Source: Hylemonella sp. UBA6679
GTDB taxonomy: Bacteria; Pseudomonadota; Gammaproteobacteria; Burkholderiales; Burkholderiaceae_C
Direction: 5' to 3'
Assembly: GCA_002454975.1 (NCBI GenBank)
Contig: DKJZ01000074.1
Span: 19,748-83,747, forward strand
Length of the DNA stretch: 64,000 nucleotides
The notes below the pieces were generated by a model, which did not search any database, was not told the DNA's origin, and saw only the letters and a list, made by a program, of their open reading frames with translations. Shown piece after piece: positions 41,612 to 49,065 of this stretch (position 1 is the first letter of the stretch; the number at the start of each line of letters is the position of its first letter). A program made the position numbers and the translations under genes.

Positions 41612-42730
41612 TCAGCGCTTGGTTTTGAGTTTGCGGTAAACCGTGGCGCGGCTGATGCCCAAGGCTCTTGCAGCTTGGGCCACGTTGCCCTTGTGGGCTT
41701 CGACCGATTGCAGAATCAGCGATGTTTCCAAGTCTTTGAGTGGCAAGTTGCCTTGCAAATCAGCGGGGCGCTGGCTGGGGCGACTGGCGTGGCGGCGCTC
41801 ATGCAAGGTGCCGTGCACCTGCACTCGCAAGCCGCTCCACAAAGGCGTTTCAAGGGTTTGTTGACGCACGGCGGCATCCAGCAAATGCTCAAACGGGGTG
41901 GCAAACAAGTCTCGGCAGTCGATGCGCTGGCTGGGCATGTGCACCAGCTCGGGCAGCAGCAAGCGTGCGGCTTGGTTGGCGGCCAGCACTTGCCCGTCAC
42001 CATCCAGACCAAGCAGCCCATCGCCCTCTAACCCCAATGGCGTACCTGGCCAGTTGATGCGCAACAGCAAGGTGTGCGCTTGCTGGTTGACCAGGGCGTT
42101 TTCAATGCTGCGCACCGACTGCGCCACCAAATGGCGCAGCTCGGGCCGCTCCGAAGTTTCGACCCCGGTCAGGTCAAGCATGCCCACGCACTGGCCTTGC
42201 GGGCCAAACAGGGGTGCACCGGCGCAGCTGTAGACCGCGTTGTCTTTGAAAAAATGCTCGCCGCGGTGCAGCCACACGGGTCGCAACTCGCGCAGCGCAG
42301 CCCCAATGGCGGTGGTGCCCACGGTTTCTTCAGACAAATCCACACCCACGCGGGCAATGGCGCTGACCCGTTTGTCGGTGGCATCCATCACGCCGTCTAC
42401 ATCGACCACCACGCCGTGGTGGTTGGTGAGAATGGCAAAGTAACGCGTATCGGCAATGGCCCGGGCCAGCTGCTCGATGACGGGGCGGGCCGATTCAATC
42501 AAGCGCCGGTTGGATTCGGCCGTGGCCTGCAAGTCGCTGCGCGATACCGCCTCAAACACCACCCGGTCCGATGTGCGTTGCCCGCGGCTCAGGCAACGTT
42601 GCCAAGATTGCTCGATCCAAGGTTCGACCAAGCCGGTGTGCGCGCTTTTGAGGTCGACCAAAGCGGCTTGCCGGGCTTGGTCGATCCGCTCAAGCCGGGA
42701 GGCCATGGGCGACTTGGTCAGGTGTTGCAT
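41612..42730 (-). CDS. AcoR-like regulator (GAF and PAS domains, Fis-type HTH) without AAA+ domain
   Basis: 372 residues. The N-terminal activator segment 'LVEPWIEQSWQRCLSRG' and GAF domain span about residues 30-215 (GVDLSEETVGTTAIGAAL, 'NAVYSCAGAPLFGPQGQCVGMLDLTG'), followed by a PAS-like stretch (GDGLLGLDGDGQVLAANQAARLLL). The C-terminal Fis-type helix-turn-helix is 'KGNVAQAARALGISRATVYRKLK'. The sigma-54 AAA+ module normally found between them (Walker A GESGTGKE, GAFTGA) is missing, so it cannot drive sigma-54 by ATP hydrolysis. It is divergent from the aor operon and likely controls it in response to an aldehyde-type or redox signal (inference). Confidence 0.85.
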   Translation of the reverse strand: MQHLTKSPMASRLERIDQARQAALVDLKSAHTGLVEPWIEQSWQRCLSRGQRTSDRVVFEAVSRSDLQATAESNRRLIESARPVIEQLARAIADTRYFAILTNHHGVVVDVDGVMDATDKRVSAIARVGVDLSEETVGTTAIGAALRELRPVWLHRGEHFFKDNAVYSCAGAPLFGPQGQCVGMLDLTGVETSERPELRHLVAQSVRSIENALVNQQAHTLLLRINWPGTPLGLEGDGLLGLDGDGQVLAANQAARLLLPELVHMPSQRIDCRDLFATPFEHLLDAAVRQQTLETPLWSGLRVQVHGTLHERRHASRPSQRPADLQGNLPLKDLETSLILQSVEAHKGNVAQAARALGISRATVYRKLKTKR

Positions 42731-42762
42731 TCTGAGAATTTAACCGGTATTTCTGCGCGCCT

Positions 42763-42780
42763 CCTAGGGTAGTCCCTAGG
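42763..42780. promoter_or_regulatory. Inverted repeat CCTAGGG-N4-CCCTAGG in the aor/regulator spacer
   Basis: Perfect 7-bp arms around TAGT, 33 bases from the start of the GAF/Fis regulator gene and 86 bases before aorA. Position and symmetry fit an operator for that regulator. Confidence 0.5.
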
Positions 42781-42802
42781 TGTTTGCCCGAGGCTGTCTG
42801 TT

Positions 42803-42818
42803 AAAAATACGTATGTTT
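42803..42818. promoter_or_regulatory. AT-rich near-palindrome around TACGTA upstream of aorA
   Basis: AAAAATACGTATGTTT, symmetric with one mismatch, 48 bases before the aorA ATG. It may be a second operator or overlap the promoter; no clear -24/-12 sigma-54 element was found in this spacer. Confidence 0.35.
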
Positions 42819-42865
42819 TTCAGTTCATAGGTGGTTTGCCGTGAACTTAACTTAAGGAGTGTCAG

Positions 42866-43342
42866 ATGCAAAAGGTATTGCACATCAACGCCGACAAATG
42901 CACCGGCTGTTTGCAGTGCGAAATGGCGTGCTCGTTCGAGAATTACGGCACGTTTGCCACCGCCAAGTCGCGGATCAAGGTGTTCGATTTCCATCACACT
43001 GGCAAAAAAGTGCCTTACACCTGCACCCAGTGCGACGAGGCCTGGTGCCTGCACGCCTGCCCGGTTGAAGCCATCACCCTGAACAAGTCCACCGGCGCCA
43101 TGGAAGTCAACGAGTCCACCTGCGTGGGCTGCAAGGTCTGCACCATTGCTTGCCCATTCGGCACGGTCAACTACGTGCAAGAAACCGGCAAGGTGCAAAA
43201 GTGCGATTTGTGCGGCGGCGACCCGGCCTGTGCCGATGCTTGCCCCACCGGCGCCATCACGTTCATTGACGCCAACTGGACTGGCTTGAACAAAATGCAG
43301 CAATGGGCTGACAAGCTCGGCAACCAACCTTCTGCGGCTTAA
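42866..43342 (+). CDS. aorA: Ferredoxin-type 4x[4Fe-4S] subunit of tungsten aldehyde oxidoreductase (AorA)
   Basis: 158-residue HycB-like electron transfer protein with 16 cluster cysteines in four groups: CTGCLQCEMAC, CTQCDEAWCLHACP, CVGCKVCTIACP and CDLCGGDPACADACP. It precedes the tungsten enzyme gene with 11 bases between them, and each has an AAGGAG site. In the characterised Aromatoleum aromaticum AOR the equivalent AorA passes electrons between AorB and the FAD subunit AorC, and AorAB units can stack into filaments. Confidence 0.92.
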   Translation: MQKVLHINADKCTGCLQCEMACSFENYGTFATAKSRIKVFDFHHTGKKVPYTCTQCDEAWCLHACPVEAITLNKSTGAMEVNESTCVGCKVCTIACPFGTVNYVQETGKVQKCDLCGGDPACADACPTGAITFIDANWTGLNKMQQWADKLGNQPSAA

Positions 43343-43353
43343 AGGAGTTACAC

Positions 43354-45201
43354 ATGTCTTGGGCTGGAAAAATTCTTCGCGTTGACCTGACCGCCGGAAC
43401 CGTCAAGTCTGAACCCCTCAACACCGAGTGGGCTCGCTCGTACCTGGGCTCACGTGGCCTGGGCTCCAAATACCTCACCAGCGAAGTCGATCCCAAGGTG
43501 GATCCGCTGTCGCCAGGCAACAAAATCATCTGGGCCACCGGTCCGCTGACTGGCACCATGGCCTCCACAGGCGGGCGTTACACCGTCATCACCAAGAGCC
43601 CGCTGACTGGCGCCATTGCCTGCTCCAACTCGGGCGGCTACTGGGGCGCTGAGCTCAAGATGGCTGGCTGGGACATGGTGATTTTTGAAGGCAAATCGGC
43701 CAAGCCGGTGTACCTGTATGTCAACGACGACGTGGCCGAGCTGCGCGACGCGGGCCACCTCTGGGGCAAGAGCGTTTGGGAAACCGAAGACATGCTCAAA
43801 AAGAGCCTGCAAGACCCGCTCATGCGCGTCTCGAGCATTGGCAAGGCCGGCGAAAACGGCGTGCTGTATGCAGCTGTGGTCAACGACCTGCACCGCGCCG
43901 CTGGCCGCTCAGGCGTGGGCACGGTGATGGGCAGCAAAAACCTCAAAGCCATCGCGGTGCGCGGCACCAAGGGCGTGGGCAACATCCGCGACCCCAAGGC
44001 CTTCATGAAAGCCACCGCCGAGAAGAAAAAAATCTTGGCCGAAAACGCCGTCACTGGCCAGGGCCTGCCCACCTACGGCACCCAGGTGCTGATGAACGTG
44101 ATCAACGAAGTGGGCGCCTTGCCCACCCGTAACCACCAAGACGTGCAGTTTGAAGGCGCCAAAGACATCTCGGCCGAAGCCATGGCCACGCCCCGCAAAA
44201 CCGACGGCAAAAAGCAACTGGTGACCAACCAAGCCTGCTTTGGCTGCACGATTGCTTGCGGTCGCATCAGCAAAATGGACGAGGGCCACTTCACCGTGGC
44301 CAACAAGCCCCAGTACTGGGGTGCCTCAGGCGGTTTGGAGTACGAAGCAGCTTGGGCACTGGGCGCTGCCAACGGCGTGAACGACTTGGAAGCGCTGCAA
44401 TACGCCACCTTGATTTGCAACGAAGAAGGCATCGACCCCATCAGCTTTGGCGCGACCATCGGCGCGGTCATGGAGCTGTATGAAAAAGGCGTGCTGACCA
44501 AAGAGCAAATTGGCATTGAGGCGCCGTTTGGCTCGGCACAAGCGCTGGCTTTCTTGGTGGAAGAAACCGTCAACAGCCGCGGCTTTGGTGTGGAAATTGG
44601 CCAGGGCTCCAAGCGCCTGACCGCCAAGTACGGCCACCCCGAGTTGTCCATGTCCTCTAAGGGCCAAGAGTTTCCGGCCTACGATGGCCGTGGCATTCAG
44701 GGCATTGGTTTGGCGTACGCCACGTCCAACCGTGGTGGCTGCCACCTGCGCGGCTACACCATCGCCTCTGAGGTGTTGGGCATTCCGGTCAAGACCGACC
44801 CGCTTGAGCACGAAGGCAAGCCTGAGTTGGTCAAGGCCTTCCAAGACGCAACCGCGGCATTCGATTCGTCGGGCCTGTGCGTGTTCACCACCTTCGCGTG
44901 GGGCTTGGCCGACCTTGCGCCTCAGCTGCAAGCCGCTTGCAACGAAGAGTACACCACCGAAGAGCTCGAGAAAATCGGTGAGCGCATTTGGAACATGGAG
45001 CGCGAGTTCAACAACGCTGCGGGCTTTACCAAAGCCGACGACTCGCTGCCACCCCGCCTGCTGAGCGAAGCCGCCAAAACCGGCCCAGCCAAAGGCAAGG
45101 TCAACATGCTCGCCGAGATGCTGCCCAAGTACTACAGCGCGCGTGGCTGGGACGGCGAAGGCCGCCCCACGGCGGAAACCCGTGCTCGTTTGGGCTTGTG
45201 A
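43354..45201 (+). CDS. aorB: Aldehyde:ferredoxin oxidoreductase, tungsten-pterin catalytic subunit (AorB)
   Basis: 615-residue AOR-family enzyme oxidising aldehydes to acids (or reducing acids) at a tungsto-bispterin centre. The N-terminal domain starts 'MSWAGKILRVDLTAGTV'. Pterin-binding segments include 'KSPLTGAIACSNSGGYWGAELKMAGWDMVIFEG' and 'GKAGENGVLYAAVVNDLHRAAGRSGVGTVMGSKNLKAIAVRG'. The [4Fe-4S] cluster ligands are Cys295, Cys298, Cys302 and Cys509, spaced as in archaeal AOR. It is full length. The upstream tungstate importer supports W as the metal. An intrinsic terminator follows 62 bases after its stop. Confidence 0.95.
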   Translation: MSWAGKILRVDLTAGTVKSEPLNTEWARSYLGSRGLGSKYLTSEVDPKVDPLSPGNKIIWATGPLTGTMASTGGRYTVITKSPLTGAIACSNSGGYWGAELKMAGWDMVIFEGKSAKPVYLYVNDDVAELRDAGHLWGKSVWETEDMLKKSLQDPLMRVSSIGKAGENGVLYAAVVNDLHRAAGRSGVGTVMGSKNLKAIAVRGTKGVGNIRDPKAFMKATAEKKKILAENAVTGQGLPTYGTQVLMNVINEVGALPTRNHQDVQFEGAKDISAEAMATPRKTDGKKQLVTNQACFGCTIACGRISKMDEGHFTVANKPQYWGASGGLEYEAAWALGAANGVNDLEALQYATLICNEEGIDPISFGATIGAVMELYEKGVLTKEQIGIEAPFGSAQALAFLVEETVNSRGFGVEIGQGSKRLTAKYGHPELSMSSKGQEFPAYDGRGIQGIGLAYATSNRGGCHLRGYTIASEVLGIPVKTDPLEHEGKPELVKAFQDATAAFDSSGLCVFTTFAWGLADLAPQLQAACNEEYTTEELEKIGERIWNMEREFNNAAGFTKADDSLPPRLLSEAAKTGPAKGKVNMLAEMLPKYYSARGWDGEGRPTAETRARLGL

Positions 45202-45263
45202 GTTGGGCCTGTGAGCCCTGAGCCGGTGCGCTTGATGCCCCCGGCTTGATGGGCCACAACATG

Positions 45264-45294
45264 GGCGGGTGCTGCACACAGCCCCGCCTTTTTT
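45264..45294 (+). terminator. Intrinsic terminator between aorB and aorC
   Basis: The stem GGCGGG/CCCGCC continues, after one bulged T, into GCTG/CAGC around a CACA loop, and is followed by six T (45289-45294). It is a complete Rho-independent terminator placed inside the operon, 15 bases before the aorC start. It should reduce aorC transcription relative to aorAB. Confidence 0.85.
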
Positions 45295-45309
45295 CATGGA
45301 GGACACCTG

Positions 45310-46680
45310 ATGACACACCACGTGATTTTGGGCGCAGGCCCAGCCGGCGTGATCGCTGCAGAAACCCTGCGCAAGCAAGCGCCCCAAGACACCATCACCC
45401 TGGTGGGCGATGAGCCAGAGCCACCGTACTCGCGCATGGCCATTCCTTACCTCTTGATTGGCAACATCAAAGAGCCAGGCACGTACCTGCGCAAATCGGC
45501 CACGCATTTTGCAGACCTGCGCATCACCCAGGTCCAGGCCCAGGCCAACAAGGTGGACGCTGCCGCCAAACAGGTGAGCTTGAGCAACGGCCAGGTGCTG
45601 TCCTTTGACAAGCTGCTGATTGCCACGGGCTCCAAGCCGGTGCGTCCGCCCATTCCTGGCATGGATTTGCCCGGTGTGCACCCGTGCTGGACGCTGGAAG
45701 ACGCGCGCAAAATCATGGCCCTGGCCCAGCCTGGTGCCAAGGTGCTGCAGATGGGTGCGGGCTTCATTGGCTGCATCATCATGGAAGCGCTCAAGCAGCG
45801 CGGCGTGCATTTGAGCGTGGTGGAAATGGGCGACCGCATGGTGCCGCGCATGATGGGCCCCATGGCCGGCGGCATGATTCGGGATTGGTGCGAAACCAAA
45901 GGTGTGGAGGTGTTCACCGGCACCCGCGTGGAGGGCATAGCCGCCACGTCCAACGCGCCCGAGCCTGAGGTGGGCCTGCTGGGCAAAATTGCACAGGCCA
46001 TAGGCTTGGCTGAGGCGCCCACACCCAAGGCGTCGTCTGGCCGACCCTTGACGGTCAAGCTCTCCAACGGCCAGTCGCTCGAGGTGGACTTGGTCATCAG
46101 CGCCACGGGCGTCAAGCCCAACATCGGCTTCTTGGAAAACTCTGGCATCACCTGCTTGCAAGGCGTGCTGACCGACGAGCACCTGCAAACCAATGTGCCC
46201 GGCATTTACGCTGCGGGCGACTGCGCCGAAGCCTTCGACAAGGTCAGTGGCAAAACCATTGTGAGCGCCATTCAGCCCAACGCCGCCGAGCAAGCCCGTG
46301 TGGCCGCGCTCAACATGGCGGGGCAGGCCAACGAGCTCAAAGGCGTGACGCAAATCAACGTGCTCGATACGCTGGGCATGATCTCCACCAGCTTTGGCAA
46401 TTGGGAAGGCGTGCCCGGCGGCGAGCATGTGGAACTGACCGACAAAGCCCAAGGCCGCCACCTGAGCCTGCAGTTCAAAGACGATGTACTCATTGGTTGC
46501 AACAGCGTGGGCTGGACCGAGCATGTCGGCGTGATGCGTGGTTTGGTTGAAGGTGCGGTTAAGCTAGGTGCCTGGAAAGACACCCTCAAACAAGATCCCA
46601 CCAAATTGTCCGAGGCCTACCTCGCCTGTGCCCAACAGCAAGGCAGCTGGAGCGGCCCGGGCGATGCGCGGCGACGTTGA
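45310..46680 (+). CDS. aorC: FAD-dependent NAD(P)H oxidoreductase subunit of AOR (AorC)
   Basis: 456-residue flavoprotein of the pyridine nucleotide-disulfide/NADH-rubredoxin reductase type: 'ILGAGPAGVIAAETL' (FAD ADP site), 'LIATGSKPVRPPIPG', 'MGAGFIGCIIMEALKQRG' (NAD site), 'YAAGDCAEAFDK'. In A. aromaticum the homologous AorC lets AOR use NAD+ and also NADH. The SD GGAGGA precedes the ATG. The stop directly abuts the ATG of the MoaD-like gene. Confidence 0.92.
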   Translation: MTHHVILGAGPAGVIAAETLRKQAPQDTITLVGDEPEPPYSRMAIPYLLIGNIKEPGTYLRKSATHFADLRITQVQAQANKVDAAAKQVSLSNGQVLSFDKLLIATGSKPVRPPIPGMDLPGVHPCWTLEDARKIMALAQPGAKVLQMGAGFIGCIIMEALKQRGVHLSVVEMGDRMVPRMMGPMAGGMIRDWCETKGVEVFTGTRVEGIAATSNAPEPEVGLLGKIAQAIGLAEAPTPKASSGRPLTVKLSNGQSLEVDLVISATGVKPNIGFLENSGITCLQGVLTDEHLQTNVPGIYAAGDCAEAFDKVSGKTIVSAIQPNAAEQARVAALNMAGQANELKGVTQINVLDTLGMISTSFGNWEGVPGGEHVELTDKAQGRHLSLQFKDDVLIGCNSVGWTEHVGVMRGLVEGAVKLGAWKDTLKQDPTKLSEAYLACAQQQGSWSGPGDARRR

Positions 46681-46935
46681 ATGAACATCACCTTCAAACT
46701 TTTCGCTTCCCTCACCGACTACCTGCCTCCCGAGGCACGCACCAGCAACATCATGGCGCTGGACGTGCCCACGGATGCCAGCATCAGCACCATCATTGCC
46801 CCATTCGGCATGCCCGAAAAACTGGTGCACTTGGTGCTGGTCAACGGCGTGTATGTGGAACCCGCCGACAGGCTCACGCGCACCTTGCAAGAGGGCGATG
46901 TGCTGGCCATTTGGCCACCCATTGCTGGGGGCTGA
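46681..46935 (+). CDS. aorD: MoaD/ThiS-type ubiquitin-fold sulfur carrier (AorD)
   Basis: 84-residue protein ending in the double glycine 'IAGG' required for adenylation and thiocarboxylate formation. The fold is visible in 'MNITFKLFASLTDYLPPEARTSN...LVHLVLVNGVYVEPADRLTRTLQEGDVLAIWPPIAGG'. It starts immediately at the aorC stop. A dedicated MoaD copy is typical of AOR operons and is thought to serve the pterin dithiolene of the tungsten cofactor. Confidence 0.9.
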   Translation: MNITFKLFASLTDYLPPEARTSNIMALDVPTDASISTIIAPFGMPEKLVHLVLVNGVYVEPADRLTRTLQEGDVLAIWPPIAGG

Positions 46936-46964
46936 GCGTGTCCCGTAGGTTCAAGGGCTGAGCT

Positions 46965-47276
46965 GTGCAGTCGCATTACGACGCGTCTTTTGTGCGCGAG
47001 ATGGGCTGCACCGTCTCGGAGTGGATGGGGTGGCTGCCCGCTGCCATTGGCGAGCATCCTTGGACGCTGCAAGGTGAGGGCGCCCATGTGGCGCTCGACA
47101 GGCTGCAAGCGGGTGCGAGCCTGGATGTGCGCTGGCAGGTGTTGTCGCCGCGCCTGATTGCGCTGGCACGCATTCCGCGCTTGGAAGTGAGCTTCACGCT
47201 GCACGGCTTGGACGCGGCCCAGCGCTACACCTTCATGAAGCGCTTCGATTTGTACATGCAGCGCGGTGGCGGCTAA
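46965..47276 (+). CDS. Small protein of unknown function at the end of the aor operon
   Basis: 103 residues from a GTG at 46965; an in-frame TGA at 46959-46961 rules out a longer start, and AAGGG lies 7 bases upstream. I do not recognise the family. The sequence 'MGCTVSEWMGWLPAAIGEHPWTLQGEGAHVALDRL...RLEVSFTLHGLDAAQRYTFMKRFDLYMQ' suggests a compact alpha/beta fold; the last third looks like a soluble beta-hairpin followed by an amphipathic helix. Position directly after the MoaD-like gene suggests a role in AOR maturation or cofactor insertion, where A. aromaticum instead has a MoeA-like gene. Confidence 0.72.
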   Translation: MQSHYDASFVREMGCTVSEWMGWLPAAIGEHPWTLQGEGAHVALDRLQAGASLDVRWQVLSPRLIALARIPRLEVSFTLHGLDAAQRYTFMKRFDLYMQRGGG

Positions 47277-47280
47277 GCGC

Positions 47281-47296
47281 TGGCTTTCATAAGCCA
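47281..47296. repeat. Hairpin TGGCTT-TCAT-AAGCCA, part of an intergenic repeat
   Basis: A perfect 6-bp stem between the convergent aor operon end and crcB, 35 bases before the AGCTAT element at 47332. The whole spacer (47277-47350) resembles dispersed elements of Comamonadaceae and may also help stop both transcripts. Confidence 0.45.
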
Positions 47297-47325
47297 AATA
47301 CGGCTCTAGCCCTTATGGCTGTTAA

Positions 47326-47703
47326 CTAAGCAGCTATAAAAATATGAGCAGACTTGATGCCTGCGATGGTCAGCAGCAAGGAGCCCACCAGGTGCAAGGC
47401 AGCCGTGCCAAGAGCCAAGGCGTAGCGCTGTTGCATGAGCATGCCCACCACCTCGGCGCTGAAGGTGGAGAAGGTGGTCAAGGCGCCCAGAAAACCCGTC
47501 ACCAAGGCCAGACGCCAAGCGGGGTCCAGGTTGGGCAGGGCCTGAAACACCGCCACACACACGCCCACCAAGTAAGCCCCGCCCAGGTTAGCAGCCAGCG
47601 TGCCCCAGGGCAGCACGCCCCCGGCATTGAGCCACAGGCCCAGCTGCCAACGTGCCAAGGCACCTGCGCAAGCACCCGTGCAAATGGCCAGCACCGCGCT
47701 CAT
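47326..47703 (-). CDS. crcB: Fluoride efflux channel CrcB/Fluc
   Basis: 125-residue four-helix membrane protein forming dual-topology dimers that expel fluoride. Signature parts: 'GACAGALARWQLGLWLN', 'PWGTLAANLGGAYLVGV' (conserved Asn) and 'GFLGALTTFSTFSAEVV' (the Na+/F- track TTFSTF). The C-terminal residues FIAA are encoded by a dispersed repeat. Its start overlaps the stop of the comEA-like gene by four bases, so no separate fluoride riboswitch precedes it. Confidence 0.93.
   Translation of the reverse strand: MSAVLAICTGACAGALARWQLGLWLNAGGVLPWGTLAANLGGAYLVGVCVAVFQALPNLDPAWRLALVTGFLGALTTFSTFSAEVVGMLMQQRYALALGTAALHLVGSLLLTIAGIKSAHIFIAA
47332..47349. repeat. Dispersed AGCTAT element, copy 2
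   Basis: AGCTATAAAAATATGAGC, related to the copies at 24571-24592 and 53627-53648; it overlaps the last codons of crcB. Confidence 0.4.
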
Positions 47704-48002
47704 GGGCGCTTCTCAAACGGCTGGCCGTTCACAGTCAAACCCTCGGCCGAGAGTTGTGCGGCTTTTTTCTCGCCCAAGCCTTTGACGCGACGGCGCAGGT
47801 CCGCCCAGTCTTTGAACGGCTGTTTCTGTCGCTCGGTGAGCATGGCCCCAGACATGGCCGGGCCGATGCCTTTGAGGCCATCGAGATCGGCCTCTTTGGC
47901 GGTGTTGATGTCCAGCGCCCAAGAGGCCGTGCAGACCAGACCCAGCAGCGCTGAGACCAGGGCCTTACCCAGAGTTTGAGCTGAGCGCTTCGTCATGGTC
48001 AT
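47700..48002 (-). CDS. ComEA-like helix-hairpin-helix DNA-binding protein, exported
   Basis: 100 residues with a signal peptide (LGKALVSALLGLVCTASWA) followed directly by one HhH repeat: 'LDINTAKEADLDGLKGIGPAMSGAMLTERQKQPFKDWADLRRRVKGLGEKKAAQLS'. Exported single-HhH proteins of this type bind incoming DNA in the periplasm during natural transformation in Gram-negative bacteria; a housekeeping role cannot be excluded. Overlaps crcB by four bases. Confidence 0.88.
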   Translation of the reverse strand: MTMTKRSAQTLGKALVSALLGLVCTASWALDINTAKEADLDGLKGIGPAMSGAMLTERQKQPFKDWADLRRRVKGLGEKKAAQLSAEGLTVNGQPFEKRP

Positions 48003-48042
48003 AGGCAGCGTGGGGTAAGCGTGGGGGTGAGGACTTCAGGTG

Positions 48043-49065
48043 TTAAGCCTGCGCCTTCATCCAATCCACGTACTTGGCCACACCTTGGGCCACGGTGGCA
48101 AAGCTGTGGTCGCAACCGGCTGCGCGCAGGGCACTCAGGTCGGCTTGGGTGTAGCACTGGTATTTGCCGCGCAGCGCATCCGGGAAGGGGATGTACTCGA
48201 TCAAGCCCTTGTCCACCGCGTCTTGCAAGGAGAGCTCGGGCGTGCCAGCTTCGCGCAAGTTGTTGATGACCGCGTGGGCGATGTCGTTGAAAGGCTGCGC
48301 GCGCCCGGTGCCCAGGTTGAAAATGCCTGATTGGGTGGGGTGGTCAAAAAACCAAAGGTTGACCGCCACCACGTCGTCCACAAACACGAAGTCGCGCAGC
48401 TGTTGGCCGGGGCCGTAACCGTTGTACTCGCCAAACAATTTCACGCGGCCTTCGGTCTTGAACTGGTTGAACTGGTGAAACGCCACGCTGGCCATGCGGC
48501 CCTTGTGCTGCTCGCGCGGGCCGTACACATTGAAGTAGCGAAAGCCCGCCACTTGCGAGAGCTTGCCGCTGGCGCAGCGCTCAAAATTCGTCCCGCACTC
48601 GCGGCGCATGCGCTGGTCAAACAGCAGCTTGGAGTAGCCGTACACATTGAGCGGCCCTTCACACGCTGGCTCTTCGCGAAACACCTCGGAGTTGCCATAG
48701 GTGGCGGCCGATGAGGCATACAACAAACGAATACCGCGGCGCTGGCAGGCCTGGAACAAATCGCACGAGAGCGTGTAGTTGTTCTGCATCATGTACTTGC
48801 CGTTGTGTTCCATGGTGTCGCTGCACGCGCCTTCGTGGAACACCGCCTCGACCTGCCCGTAGGTGCCATCGGCCAGGTGCTGGTAGAAGTCGTTGAGGTC
48901 GATGTAGTCGGCAATCTGCAGGTCGGCCAGGTTGCGAAATTTGTCGCCTTGGGTGAGGTCGTCCACCGCCAAGATGTCGTCGTAACCGCGGGCATTGAGC
49001 CCTTTGATGATGTTGGCGCCAATAAAGCCGGCCGCGCCGGTGACCACGATGCGTGTCATGTTCAA
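48043..49065 (-). CDS. rfaD: ADP-L-glycero-D-manno-heptose-6-epimerase
   Basis: 340-residue SDR enzyme converting ADP-D,D-heptose to ADP-L,D-heptose for the LPS inner core. The Rossmann motif is 'VVTGAAGFIGANIIKGL', the active site 'YASSAATYG' and 'YGYSKLLFDQ' (YxxxK), with 'RYFNVYGPREQHKGRMASVAFH' for the heptose site. Start at MNMTRIV, with the inner MTRIV equally possible. The start overlaps the stop of the rfaE1 gene by four bases. Confidence 0.95.
   Translation of the reverse strand: MNMTRIVVTGAAGFIGANIIKGLNARGYDDILAVDDLTQGDKFRNLADLQIADYIDLNDFYQHLADGTYGQVEAVFHEGACSDTMEHNGKYMMQNNYTLSCDLFQACQRRGIRLLYASSAATYGNSEVFREEPACEGPLNVYGYSKLLFDQRMRRECGTNFERCASGKLSQVAGFRYFNVYGPREQHKGRMASVAFHQFNQFKTEGRVKLFGEYNGYGPGQQLRDFVFVDDVVAVNLWFFDHPTQSGIFNLGTGRAQPFNDIAHAVINNLREAGTPELSLQDAVDKGLIEYIPFPDALRGKYQCYTQADLSALRAAGCDHSFATVAQGVAKYVDWMKAQA

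Noticed and set aside
42731..42865. Sigma-54 promoter before aorA, expected from the AcoR-like regulator
   Set aside because: No GG-N10-GC element with TGGCAC/TTGC character could be found in the spacer.
44326..46524. A 732-codon open frame on the minus strand over aorB/aorC
   Set aside because: It is antisense to two clear enzyme genes and its translation is His/Gly/Ala/Val-rich without domains, the usual shadow of high-GC codon bias.
47700..47760. Fluoride riboswitch ahead of crcB
   Set aside because: The crcB start overlaps the preceding comEA-like coding region; no free leader exists there.
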